In this document: in pieces, positions 44,628 through 53,283 of the stretch
How the letters are laid out: each line of letters opens with the position of its first letter
Position numbering within the stretch: the stretch's first letter is position 1
NCBI RefSeq assembly: GCF_004362515.1
Contig: NZ_SNXU01000001.1
Location: 4,774,001 to 4,838,000 of the forward strand
Direction: 5' to 3'
From: Actinokineospora alba
GTDB lineage: Bacteria; Actinomycetota; Actinomycetes; Mycobacteriales; Pseudonocardiaceae
DNA: 64,000 nucleotides
Notes under the pieces: model-generated
The model's input: the letters and a program-made list of their open reading frames with translations, nothing else
Database searches by the model: none
What the model was told of the DNA's origin: nothing
Made by a program: the position numbers and the translations under genes

Positions 44628-47600
44628 TCAGCCCGAGGAATAGGTGAACCAATACACGCCGTGTCCACCGCTGACCACGAGACGCCTGTTCGTCAGCCAG
44701 ACACAATCCGCGAGCTCGCCGTCGAGACGCAACTCTGTGAGGCGGGTCCAGTCGTGGCCGTCGTGGATTCGCAGGGTCCGGTTGTCAGACACGGTCGCCA
44801 GCAGTGAGGTGTCCGGTGACCAAGCCACCGCGGTAGCGGAGTCCGCGTCACTGATCGCGGTCAGTTCAGTGGAGAGGGTCCACGAATCCGTAGTCCAGTA
44901 TCGAACGGTTTGGCCGACCTTGACGACGAGCCAGCGCCCATCAGGTGTCCACGTAGCGCCGTCCGCCTCCTCGTCGAACGACAGGACCTTGATCGGCTCC
45001 CAGGTGCCCGCGCTCAGGATGTGAACAGCCTTGCCTGCCACAACTGCCAACATCCGGCCGTCGGGCGCGACATCGGTGCTGACGTACCTGGCGAATTCAG
45101 TGCGCCGCTTGAACCGCCGCAACAGGCGGTCGATGACGGAATCCGACTTGACCAACGGTTCTTTACGTACGCGGACGCCAGTCTCATCCGCCTCGAGGAC
45201 GACGGGAGGACCCCAGGTCGTGGTATCCCAGAGCAGGATCCGGCCCTCGCCGTCGACCGCGCACACCAGGTGTCCACCGGAGCACAACTCGGTCGCGCGT
45301 TCCCTGGTGGGATGCCGCAGGGTTCGAGTCGACTTCCAGTTGCCCGCTTCGGAAATCGAGATCTCATCGTAGAGGTCGACAGCCAGGTGCTCGTCGCCGA
45401 TCGCGAGCAACTTGACCACATAGCCGGGTTTCGGGAACTCGTCGATGACCTCCCCGCTGACCGGGTCGTAAATGACGATCGATTCCGCCTTCGCGACCGC
45501 GACCCAGGAGCCGGATGGAGCGATCGCGTATCCGGTGCCGCTCGTCGCCTCGCGGGGCATCTGGATGCGGGCTTTGCCGGGGTCCCACAGCCGCACGGTT
45601 CCGTCGTCACCCGCCGACGCCAGTACCGAGCCGTCGAGTGTGAACGCCAGTTCTTCGATCCTGGACCCGTGGGCGGCGATCTGACCGATCGGACGCCACT
45701 TTTCCGTGCACCACAGCACAAGCAATCCGTCGTCGCTTCCGGTGGCGAGCGTGCGACCGTCCGATGAGAAAGCTGCTGCGGTCAGGTCGGTGTGGTGGCG
45801 CAATGTACGCGGGGACTGACCGATCTTCGTCAGATTATGGACCGTGACACCCAGGGTGCCGGGTAACGCGACCCAGTTCCGGTCATGGCTGACCGCGAAC
45901 GCCCGATTGACAGCGTATTTCTCCGCGGGCAGATCGCGATGGCTGCCGGTGGTGAGATCCCACTGCTTCAAACCCGAATCATCGAGACTCACCAGTGTTT
46001 GGCCTGGGCCGTAAGCGCAGGCGTCGAACGGCTGCCGGATCTTGAACGAGCGAACCTGTTTGCCGGTCTCGACATCCCACATCCGGATCGTGCGGTCATC
46101 GCCTGTGCTTACGATGGTCCGGCCGTCTGCGGAGAAACAGAAACGGTCGACCGTGTCCTGGTGTCCCCGAAGAACCGTGTCGTGCTGCCAGGTGGCGGTA
46201 TTCCAAAGCTGGATCGTGTTGTCGGCACCCTCCGAGGCCAGGAGGCGACCGTCGGGCGACAGAGCGATGTACCTGGTGTAGACACCGTCGTCTGGGTTCT
46301 CCAGCAGCCGGATGAGCTGGCCGCTCTCAGGATCCCAGATCCGGATGCTGTCGCGGGCCGACGTCATTAACCAGCTGTTGTCCGGTGCGAAAACGCAGCT
46401 CCTGACCCGGCCCTCGTGGCCCTCAAGGACACGGACGAGAGCCGGATCCGGAAGATCCGGCATCAGTCGCTGACAAACGAGTCGAGGCATGCCCATCACC
46501 GCCGACTCCGCGGTTCGGCGGATGCGGCGTAGATACGGAGAGTATGGGAGGCGCTGGACGAGGGCGTTCACCACGGCATGGTCTGGCGTGCTGGGGACCA
46601 GCAAGTGACCCGACTGGTCGAGGAACCGGCGCAATTCCCGGGATTCGCCGGTGTCGACAAGCGCGAGGTCCTCGGCGACGGCGACAGGGCCGAACCGCCG
46701 CAGCTTTCCGATGACCCAATACGGCGCCGTCACCAGCTCGACGAGTTCCGTGGAACGCCCGGCGCCGTCGAGGTGGTAAGCCAAGGTGCGCCACAGGTAC
46801 TCGGCGGAAACGGGCAAAGTCCACCACTGGACCGCGGGCCCAGGCAACGTCGAGGCCACCGCTTCGAGGAGGTCGCTGTGCAACTCGGCCAGCCGCGCCT
46901 GGCCGCACTCGTGCCGGAGGTATGTGCGGATGACGTCGTGCAGTCGCAGAGAGGACCGATTGCCGCGCCAGGTGATCAGCGACAGCTCGGCCAGTTCGTG
47001 GCACAGCCTGCCCGCGTCCTCCGCGGACAGGCCGGCGGTCTTCTTCCAGAACAGGATGACGAGGTCAACCGGAACCTCGGTGTCTTCGGGGAATATGGCC
47101 AGTTCCACGAAGCGATCCCGATGATCGCCCAGGATTCCCAACGACGACTCGAGCGTCGCTGCCACCGCGCGGTCGCGTCGAGCCGCGTCGGTGACATCCA
47201 AGGCCGCGGGTCCAAGGTCCCTCAGCCGCCGCAGCAGGCGGTCAGCCGTCTCGGCCACGTCGGCTCCGTCGCGGGCGGCGCGGCGCAGTGTCGCATTCGC
47301 TAAGCCGAGAGCGAGCGGCCACCTTCCGGTGATGTCAAGGAGCTGTTCGCCCACCGTCTCCGGGAGACCTGTGAGGCCGCCCGTGACGAGCAGACGGGCT
47401 TGCGGGTGACTCATCTGGTCGACCTCGACGGTCTCCGCGTCGTCGGGCAGCAGATCGGGGATCCGGGTGGTGACGAGGAGCGTGCAGCCGCGCCCCGCGC
47501 TGAGGAACGGGCGCAGTTGCTCCACCGACCAGACGTCGTCGACGACGAGGAGCGACCGGCCTTTCCCCTGCAGTGCCTCACCGAGCCGGATGCCCGCTTG

Positions 47601-48104
47601 CTCGGGGCTGGTCAGCCCCGGTCGCTGTCCGTCGATTCGCTCGGTGATGTCGTTGATCGTGTCCGCGAGCGCCGCGCCGCGGACCTCCTGGCCGACCGTG
47701 ACCCAGTCGATCCAGCTGAACTCCTCCCGAATCTCCTGTCGTGCGCAGACTTCAGCGGCCAACGTGGTCTTGCCGAAGCCACCCGCTCCGGCCAGACCCG
47801 TTGTGATGCCGACCTTGCGTGTCTTGCTTCCGAGCAGCGAGCGCACGATTTGATTGGTGAGTTCCGGCCGAGGCACGAAGGCGCCGGGGGTGGCGGGTAG
47901 TGGTGGGGCGGAGGAGATGGCACTTGCCCGTCTCGGCGTGGCCCGGCGGGCCTCGAGCGCGACCCAGGTCGACGAAAGGACGGCCAGGATCACGAAGATC
48001 AGCCAGCTCCAGCTCGACGTCAACAAGTTCACCGAGATCGCGACCGCGATGTTCACCAACGTGATGGCCGCGGCAGTCGCGGCTTGCTTGCGCGTCGACG
48101 TCAA
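44628..48104 (-). CDS. Membrane-anchored NB-ARC-WD40 (NLR-like STAND) protein
   Basis: This encodes 1158 residues. Two N-terminal membrane helices (about 12-30 and 33-50) precede an NB-ARC ATPase: Walker A GAGGFGKTT at 106-114, Walker B LLVVDDVW at 185-192, the sensor LLVTTRI at about 209-215, the GLPL-like RWPLALGL at 261-268, and an MHD-like LRLHDVIRTYL near 400. A helical region follows, then WD40 repeats from about 555 to the end (LEGHEGRVRSCVFAPDNSWLMTSARDSIRIWD and later units). This is the architecture of bacterial Apaf-1/NLR-like signalling proteins. No N-terminal enzymatic effector is present, so the membrane segment itself may be the effector or anchor. It lies 43 bp downstream of trmH. 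Confidence 0.9.
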   Translation of the reverse strand: MTSTRKQAATAAAITLVNIAVAISVNLLTSSWSWLIFVILAVLSSTWVALEARRATPRRASAISSAPPLPATPGAFVPRPELTNQIVRSLLGSKTRKVGITTGLAGAGGFGKTTLAAEVCARQEIREEFSWIDWVTVGQEVRGAALADTINDITERIDGQRPGLTSPEQAGIRLGEALQGKGRSLLVVDDVWSVEQLRPFLSAGRGCTLLVTTRIPDLLPDDAETVEVDQMSHPQARLLVTGGLTGLPETVGEQLLDITGRWPLALGLANATLRRAARDGADVAETADRLLRRLRDLGPAALDVTDAARRDRAVAATLESSLGILGDHRDRFVELAIFPEDTEVPVDLVILFWKKTAGLSAEDAGRLCHELAELSLITWRGNRSSLRLHDVIRTYLRHECGQARLAELHSDLLEAVASTLPGPAVQWWTLPVSAEYLWRTLAYHLDGAGRSTELVELVTAPYWVIGKLRRFGPVAVAEDLALVDTGESRELRRFLDQSGHLLVPSTPDHAVVNALVQRLPYSPYLRRIRRTAESAVMGMPRLVCQRLMPDLPDPALVRVLEGHEGRVRSCVFAPDNSWLMTSARDSIRIWDPESGQLIRLLENPDDGVYTRYIALSPDGRLLASEGADNTIQLWNTATWQHDTVLRGHQDTVDRFCFSADGRTIVSTGDDRTIRMWDVETGKQVRSFKIRQPFDACAYGPGQTLVSLDDSGLKQWDLTTGSHRDLPAEKYAVNRAFAVSHDRNWVALPGTLGVTVHNLTKIGQSPRTLRHHTDLTAAAFSSDGRTLATGSDDGLLVLWCTEKWRPIGQIAAHGSRIEELAFTLDGSVLASAGDDGTVRLWDPGKARIQMPREATSGTGYAIAPSGSWVAVAKAESIVIYDPVSGEVIDEFPKPGYVVKLLAIGDEHLAVDLYDEISISEAGNWKSTRTLRHPTRERATELCSGGHLVCAVDGEGRILLWDTTTWGPPVVLEADETGVRVRKEPLVKSDSVIDRLLRRFKRRTEFARYVSTDVAPDGRMLAVVAGKAVHILSAGTWEPIKVLSFDEEADGATWTPDGRWLVVKVGQTVRYWTTDSWTLSTELTAISDADSATAVAWSPDTSLLATVSDNRTLRIHDGHDWTRLTELRLDGELADCVWLTNRRLVVSGGHGVYWFTYSSG

Positions 48105-48147
48105 GCTGACTCCCCAGAGGTGATCTTCCGGGGAGCCTAGCGTGCCG

Positions 48148-48669
48148 TCACATCAACCCGGACAGCTTGTAGAGAGCCAAAGAACCCGCGACCGCGACGT
48201 TGAGACTGGCGCCGATGCCGATCATCGGGATCTCCACGCACGAGTCGAGCAGGTCCAAAGCCTCCGGCGGGATGCCGTGCTGTTCGTGTCCCAGCACCAG
48301 CACGGTCTTGCCGCGGACCGCACCGACGTCGGCCAACCGCACGGCCTCGTCGGCGAGTTCGACGCCGACGATCCGCGCGCCGCGCTCGCGTTGGCGGGCG
48401 AGCCAGCCGAGCGGGTCGCCGGTCCAGTGCACACACAGCGGTTTGCGCAGCGTGTTGCCGCGGGCGAGCGCCTCGGGAACCCACGGAAAGCGCGGCAGCG
48501 CCAGGCATGCGCCGACCGCGTCGCAGGTGCGGGCGAGCGTGCCCAGGTTGGCGCCGTGCAGCGGCCACAGCGGGGCGGCGTAGAGGTGGTCCCAGCAGGA
48601 GTGCTTGCGGGACCGGCGGGAGTTGCGGATCTCGGACGGGGTGCGCACCCGGATGGCGGGCCCGTTCAT
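48148..48669 (-). CDS. TrmH/SpoU-type RNA 2'-O-methyltransferase
   Basis: This encodes 173 residues. The SPOUT knot motifs are present: motif 1 in ANLGTLARTCDAVGA, motif 2 in VLVLGHEQHGIP and motif 3 in IPMIGIGASLNVAVAGSLALYKL. Motif 1 has ANLGTLARTCDAVGA instead of the more usual N-x-G-x3-R-x2 spacing with an extra N-terminal RNA-binding domain, so it is a short, single-domain member. ATG 48669 is chosen as the first good start; the frame upstream (to 48855) is Arg/Trp-rich and doubtful. The target RNA is unknown. Confidence 0.82.
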   Translation of the reverse strand: MNGPAIRVRTPSEIRNSRRSRKHSCWDHLYAAPLWPLHGANLGTLARTCDAVGACLALPRFPWVPEALARGNTLRKPLCVHWTGDPLGWLARQRERGARIVGVELADEAVRLADVGAVRGKTVLVLGHEQHGIPPEALDLLDSCVEIPMIGIGASLNVAVAGSLALYKLSGLM

Positions 48670-49084
48670 CGCCTGGCGGAGGAACGCCTCCAACTCGGTA
48701 CAGCGACCATATGCAGGGCGATTCGCGGCTCGCCGGGGCCATCGTCGACTCACGCCGCGATCAGCGGCGACCGGATCGTACCCGCGAAGAGTGCAGGACA
48801 GGTCCCCATCAAGCCGGTTGCTCCACACGGCCCAAACGTGTGAGCGAAGATGCATGTTCCCGTTGACTCATGAGCTAGAGCAATCAAGGATGTGCATGTT
48901 CAATCACCGCCGCGCGGCGATTGAACACCTCAGCGAGCAGTACACCGATTGCCGACCGAGTCGGTGTCTTGGCGCACGGCACCTGCGAGCGCATACGCGC
49001 GACCGAGCGACTTCGACACCTCCGTCGATGGTCATGGCCTGCCGCGAGGTACCCCTGCCGCCCTGCGTTTTCGAAGGAGCCTTG
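48670..49084. other. Intergenic region with a palindrome upstream of the GH109-like gene
   Basis: This is 415 bp without a supported gene. It is the divergent promoter region of trmH and the exported GH109-like gene. The most striking element is a near-perfect palindrome GTTCAATC-ACC-GCCGCGCGGC-GATTGAAC (48898-48926), which resembles a repressor operator. A possible -35 TTGACT lies at 48862-48867. Confidence 0.45.
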
Positions 49085-51037
49085 ATGGCTGAAATCTCGC
49101 GTCGGTCCCTGTTCGGTGGCGCGCTCGCCACCGGTGCTTTGGCTGTGGGGGTGGGTTCCACGGCCGCCTCCGCCGCGGTGCCGCCGCCGCCGCGGCAGAC
49201 CGGCCAGACCTCGATGATCGACGTCGCCTTCCCCGCCCACTCCACCGTCCGGATCGGCCTGATCGGCGTGGGCAACCGCGGCGGGAGCATGTCCGGCGAA
49301 TGGGCCAGGGTGCCCGGATGCGTGGTCACCGCCGTGTGCGACATCCGCCGCGACCGTGCCCAGGGGATCGCCGATCAGCTGGTCGCCGCGGGCAGGCCCC
49401 GCCCGGCGGTCCACGGCGGTTCGGCGGTGTCGTACCAGGCGCTGCTTGCGCAGGCCGATGTCGATCTCGTCTACATCGCCACGCCGTGGGAGTTCCACTA
49501 CGCGCAGGCCCGCGACGCGATGCTGGCGGGCAAGCACGTGTCGGTGGAGCTGCCGATCGCCACCTCCATGACCGAGCTGTGGAGCCTGGTCGACACCTCG
49601 GAGCGCACCCGCAAGCACCTGATGCTGGCCGAGAACGTCTGCTACGGCAGCCACGAGCTGGCCATGGTGAAGATGGCCCAGGCAGGCGTCTTCGGCGAGA
49701 TCACCAACGGCCACGGCGGCTACCTGCACGACTTGCGGGCGCTGCTGTTCAACGACGGCTACTACACCGACGACTGGCGGCGGCTCTGGCACACCCGCAG
49801 CACGGCGAGCTTCTACCACATGCACGGACTCGCCCCGGTCGCCGCGGCGATGGACATCAACCGCGGTGACCGCTTCACCACCGTCAACGCCACCGCCACC
49901 GCCGCGCGTGGCCTGGCCGACTACCGGCAGCGCTTCGTGCCCGCCGGACACCGGTCGTGGAACGAGACCTACGTCAACGGCGACCTGGTCACCTGCCACC
50001 TCAAGACGGCCAAGGGCTACGACATCCGCACCGCGCACGACGTCAGCACGCCCCGCCCGTACAGCCGGATCAACAGCGTCGCGGGCACCCGCGGCCTGTT
50101 CGAGGGCTACGCGGGCACCGCGTCGGGCTCCCGGGTCTACTTCGAGCCGTCCCACACCGACCACGGGTGGCGGGACTTCGGCACCTACGGCGAGCAGTAC
50201 AAGCACTGGCTGGTGGCCAAGCTCGCCGGTTCCGGCGGTGGCCACGGGGGCATGGACTTCATCATGACCTGGCGCACGGTCCAGCTCATGCGCTCGGGTC
50301 TCGTCCCGGACATCGACGTCTACGACTCCGCGGCCTGGTGCGCCCCGATCCCGCTCAGCGTCGACTCCCTGGCACTGGGCGGCGCCGCGGTCGAGGTCCC
50401 CGACTTCACCCGCGGCGACTGGAGCCGGTCGCGTCCCGGCCTGGACTCGCCGGTGTCCGACATGCCCACCGGCGGCGGCACGCTCGCGCCGCTGCCGAAC
50501 CTGGCCGCCGCGTTCGACTGCGTCGGTTCCACCAGCGAGACAAACACCGTCCCCGGTGACTTCGACGGCTTCGGCAACAGCTTCTCGGCCGAGAAGCTCA
50601 CCGCCGCGGGTCTCGCGCCCGGCGCCACCTTCACCGCGCTCGGCGCGAGCATCCAGTGGCCCACCGGCGTCGGCAAGATCAACAACGCTCGGGGTCGCGG
50701 CCAGGTGGTCAAGCAGACCGGCCGGGGTAGCAAGCTGGTGCTGGTCGGATCCGGCATCGGCACCCTCCCCAGCGGCGCGGTCACCGTCAAATACACCGAC
50801 GGCACCACCACCCAAGGCACGATCGCCTTCCCGAACTGGGTGACCCCGGCCGCGGGCGGAGCGACCGCGATCGCGACGACCACCGGCCGCAACCGCCCCA
50901 CCGGCTACGGCGACACCGCGTACAAGTACACGGTCTTCGCCCACTCGGTCGCGCTCGACCCGGCCAAGACCGTCGACACGGTCACGCTTCCCGTCAACAG
51001 CAACCTGCACTTCTTCGGCATGGGCGTGGCCCCGTAA
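49085..51037 (+). CDS. Tat-exported GH109-like Gfo/Idh/MocA glycosidase
   Basis: This encodes 650 residues. A twin-arginine signal (SRRSLFGGALATGALAVG... AASA, about 5-31) precedes a Gfo/Idh/MocA domain with the Rossmann motif VRIGLIGVGNRGGSM (about 56-70) and GH109-like segments (YIATPWEFHYAQARDAMLAGKHVSVELPIA, NGHGGYLHDLR, FYHMHGLAPVAAAMDINRGDRF). A C-terminal beta-rich carbohydrate-associated module follows (about 465-650, FDCVGSTSETNTVPGDFDGFGNSFSAEKL...). GH109 enzymes use NAD+ to cleave alpha-N-acetylgalactosaminides; the Tat route fits export with bound cofactor. ATG 49085 has GGAG five nt upstream. Actual substrate specificity is uncertain. Confidence 0.85.
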   Translation: MAEISRRSLFGGALATGALAVGVGSTAASAAVPPPPRQTGQTSMIDVAFPAHSTVRIGLIGVGNRGGSMSGEWARVPGCVVTAVCDIRRDRAQGIADQLVAAGRPRPAVHGGSAVSYQALLAQADVDLVYIATPWEFHYAQARDAMLAGKHVSVELPIATSMTELWSLVDTSERTRKHLMLAENVCYGSHELAMVKMAQAGVFGEITNGHGGYLHDLRALLFNDGYYTDDWRRLWHTRSTASFYHMHGLAPVAAAMDINRGDRFTTVNATATAARGLADYRQRFVPAGHRSWNETYVNGDLVTCHLKTAKGYDIRTAHDVSTPRPYSRINSVAGTRGLFEGYAGTASGSRVYFEPSHTDHGWRDFGTYGEQYKHWLVAKLAGSGGGHGGMDFIMTWRTVQLMRSGLVPDIDVYDSAAWCAPIPLSVDSLALGGAAVEVPDFTRGDWSRSRPGLDSPVSDMPTGGGTLAPLPNLAAAFDCVGSTSETNTVPGDFDGFGNSFSAEKLTAAGLAPGATFTALGASIQWPTGVGKINNARGRGQVVKQTGRGSKLVLVGSGIGTLPSGAVTVKYTDGTTTQGTIAFPNWVTPAAGGATAIATTTGRNRPTGYGDTAYKYTVFAHSVALDPAKTVDTVTLPVNSNLHFFGMGVAP

Positions 51038-51048
51038 CCCACACGCGA

Positions 51049-51083
51049 AAGACGCCGCCGGGGGCACTCCCCGGCGGCGTCTT
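51049..51083. terminator. Strong bidirectional terminator
   Basis: A 15-bp perfect stem AAGACGCCGCCGGGG (51049-51063) with CCCCGGCGGCGTCTT (51069-51083) and a 5-nt loop lies between the convergent GH109-like and MBL genes. Confidence 0.85.
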
Positions 51084-51111
51084 GCTGTGTATCAGTCGAA
51101 ACGTCCCCGGT

Positions 51112-51828
51112 TCACCAGCCGCGTTCGCGCCATTCGGCGAGCTTCGGGCGCTCGGCGCCGAGGGTGGAGTCGTCGCCGTGGCCTGGGTAGAACCAGGTGT
51201 CGTCGGGGAGGACGTCGAAGACGCGGGAGGAGACGTCGTCGATCAGGGACTCGAAGTCCTTGGGCTTCGTCGTCTTCCCGACTCCACCCGGGAACAGGGA
51301 ATCGCCCGTGAACAGGTGGGGGTGGCCGTCCGGGTCGCGGTAGAGCAGGGCGATGGAGCCCGGCGTGTGGCCGCGCAGGTGGATGACCTCCAGTTCCACC
51401 TGTCCGACCGCCACCGTGTCGCCCTGGGTCACGAAGCGGTCCGGGGGGACCGGCAGCGGGCCCGCGTCCAGCGCGTGGGCGATCGTGTTGGCGCCGTTGG
51501 CTCCGGCGACCGCGCCCAGGGCCTGCCAGTGGTCGCCATGCTGGTGCGTGGTGACGATGGTCTTCAGGCTGGGGCGGTCCTGGTCGTAGCCGATGACGTC
51601 CGACAGGCGGGCCGGGTCGGCCGCGGCGTCGATCAGGAGCGCCTCATGGGTGGCGCGGCAGGTGAGCAGGTAGGCGTTGTTGTCGTACGGGCCGACGGAC
51701 ACCTTGGTGATCGTCAGCGCGTTCAGTGTGCGGCGGGCAGCGGGGCCACCGGGCTCGACATGGCCGGTGTAGTCATCGACGAGGTCCACGGTCGCCGACG
51801 GTAGTCTGTCTGCCACCGTTGGTTCCAC
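51112..51828 (-). CDS. MBL-fold metallo-hydrolase
   Basis: This encodes 238 residues. The metal-binding motif THQHGDHW (HxHxDH), the downstream His in LRGHTPGS, the bridging Asp in LFTGDSLFP and the final His in FYPGHGDD are all present. This is the glyoxalase II-like/hydroxyacyl-thioester branch of the beta-lactamase fold. The start is uncertain: GTG 51828 is given, but GTG 51789 (VDLVDDYTGHVEPGG) may match the family start better. It probably hydrolyses a small thioester or sulfur-linked conjugate, possibly a mycothiol one; that is inferred only. Confidence 0.88.
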   Translation of the reverse strand: MEPTVADRLPSATVDLVDDYTGHVEPGGPAARRTLNALTITKVSVGPYDNNAYLLTCRATHEALLIDAAADPARLSDVIGYDQDRPSLKTIVTTHQHGDHWQALGAVAGANGANTIAHALDAGPLPVPPDRFVTQGDTVAVGQVELEVIHLRGHTPGSIALLYRDPDGHPHLFTGDSLFPGGVGKTTKPKDFESLIDDVSSRVFDVLPDDTWFYPGHGDDSTLGAERPKLAEWRERGW

Positions 51829-51927
51829 CCGCGAAGGCAGCGCACCGGGTCAGGCAGTACCCTGTTACCTGAGCGTGACCTGAAACTGAGCTGCAACTGA
51901 CCACTGTCGCCGATCACCTGCGAGCCC

Positions 51928-53151
51928 GTGAACTCAGAGACAGAGATCCGAACACGGTCCCCACGCAAGCTGAGCTGGGACGTCATCAGGGTGCTGGCCG
52001 TCTACTCGGTCGTCGTCCAGCACGTCACCCACCAGTCGCCGATCAACCACGCCGAACTGGGGCCGTACCCGTTCGTGCTGCCCTTGCAGTTCGGCGCGAG
52101 CACGCTGCTGGTGATCTCCGCGTTCTTCATCTGCGTGACCATCCGACGTGGTGAGACGGGCAAGTGGCTGCGCAACCGGCTCGCCCGGCTGCTGCCCGCG
52201 TACCTGCTCGCGGTGGTGATCACCTACGGCGTCTCCCGGGCCGTCGCGCCCGCGTTCGGGTGGTATGTGCCCAATGTCACGGACCTGGCCGCGAACCTGT
52301 TGCTCGTGCAGGCGTGGTCGCCGACCTTCCACTGGATCGACGCCTCCTACTGGACGCTGCCCGTGCAGGTGATGGCCTTCTTCGCCGCCGCCCTGCTGTG
52401 GCCGCGCCGGTGGACGCGGGGCGGTGCGCTGCCCTGGCTGCTGTGGTCGCTGGTGGTGGTGCCGCTGGTGATCCGCTTCGTCTGGCGCGACGACGTCGAC
52501 GCGGCGCAGTGGATCCGGTCGGTCTTCGACGGGCTGGCGCTGCACCGGGTGGCGCTGTTCGGCGTGGGCATCGCGATCTGGCTGTGGACCCGCGACCGGT
52601 TCTCCGGCAAGCACCTCGCCGCCTACCTCGTCGCCGTCCTTGTCGCGCAGGACGCCCACTCCCGCTTCGCCGACACGTGGTCGACCGTGGCGTTCGGGGT
52701 CATCCTCGCGGGCATCGTCGCGGCCGCGGGCGGCCCGGACTGGGACATCCCGGGCCTGCGGCAGCTCGCCACGCCCATCCGCTGGCTCGGCGGGATCTCG
52801 TTCGGCGTCTACCTGGTCCACCAGGAACTCGGCTTCGTGCTCGCGCGCTTCCTGCTCGACGTGGGCGTCGGAGCGTGGGGCCGCCTGGTCGCCTGCGTGG
52901 CGATGGCCGTCGTGCTGGGCTGGGCGATGACCCGACTCGTCGAGCAGCCGTGTCACCGCTGGCTCACCGGCGACATGTTGCTTCGCGCGCGCGTCGCGGG
53001 CAACGCCGTGGTGGAGGCGATCCGCGACCTGCCGCAGGTGCCTGCCACGCCCGACGACCTGCCGAGGCAGACCCGCCGGGTCAACCCAGCCGCCGCCGAC
53101 CCGCTCACCCCGCTCCCGCAGTGGGCCATGGCCACCTCCCAACTGCGCTGA
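51928..53151 (+). CDS. Acyltransferase 3 family membrane protein
   Basis: This encodes 407 residues with about ten membrane helices. The family start LSWDVIRVLAVYSVVVQHVTHQSP (catalytic His in VVQHV) and the Arg-rich loop RRGETGKWLRNRLARLLPAY are intact. Such OafA-like proteins O-acylate sugars or cell-envelope glycans. The last 20 residues (AAADPLTPLPQWAMATSQLR) are encoded by DNA that is clearly homologous to the antisense strand of the convergent neighbour 53284-54036, so the tail is not original to the family. The stop is followed within 5 bp by a long palindrome. Confidence 0.88.
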   Translation: MNSETEIRTRSPRKLSWDVIRVLAVYSVVVQHVTHQSPINHAELGPYPFVLPLQFGASTLLVISAFFICVTIRRGETGKWLRNRLARLLPAYLLAVVITYGVSRAVAPAFGWYVPNVTDLAANLLLVQAWSPTFHWIDASYWTLPVQVMAFFAAALLWPRRWTRGGALPWLLWSLVVVPLVIRFVWRDDVDAAQWIRSVFDGLALHRVALFGVGIAIWLWTRDRFSGKHLAAYLVAVLVAQDAHSRFADTWSTVAFGVILAGIVAAAGGPDWDIPGLRQLATPIRWLGGISFGVYLVHQELGFVLARFLLDVGVGAWGRLVACVAMAVVLGWAMTRLVEQPCHRWLTGDMLLRARVAGNAVVEAIRDLPQVPATPDDLPRQTRRVNPAAADPLTPLPQWAMATSQLR

Positions 53152-53155
53152 CCTT

Positions 53156-53280
53156 CGCGAGTCGCCCCTCCCGGCAAACGAGTCGCCCCTCCAGGCAAGT
53201 GAGTTCGACGCTCAGATAGCGCGAATGTCGAACTCGGTTGCCGGAAGGGGCGACTCACTTGCTGGGAGGGGCGACTCGCG
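53156..53280. repeat. Long palindromic repeat, family A copy 2
   Basis: The arms 53156-53213 and 53221-53280 are imperfect inverted repeats built from the same units as the copy at 22014-22161: CGCGAGTCGCCCCTCCCGGCAA, then a second CGAGTCGCCCCTCCAGGCAA, then GTGAGTTCGAC. It fills the gap between two convergent genes and ends 3 bp from the TGA of 53284-54036, the same position relative to a minus-strand stop as the first copy. Confidence 0.85.
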
Positions 53281-53283
53281 GGG

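Noticed and set aside
48884..51067. A minus-strand frame of over 700 codons antisense to the GH109-like gene.
   Set aside because: It is low-complexity Val/Gly/Arg/His sequence opposite a gene with a Tat signal and Rossmann motif.
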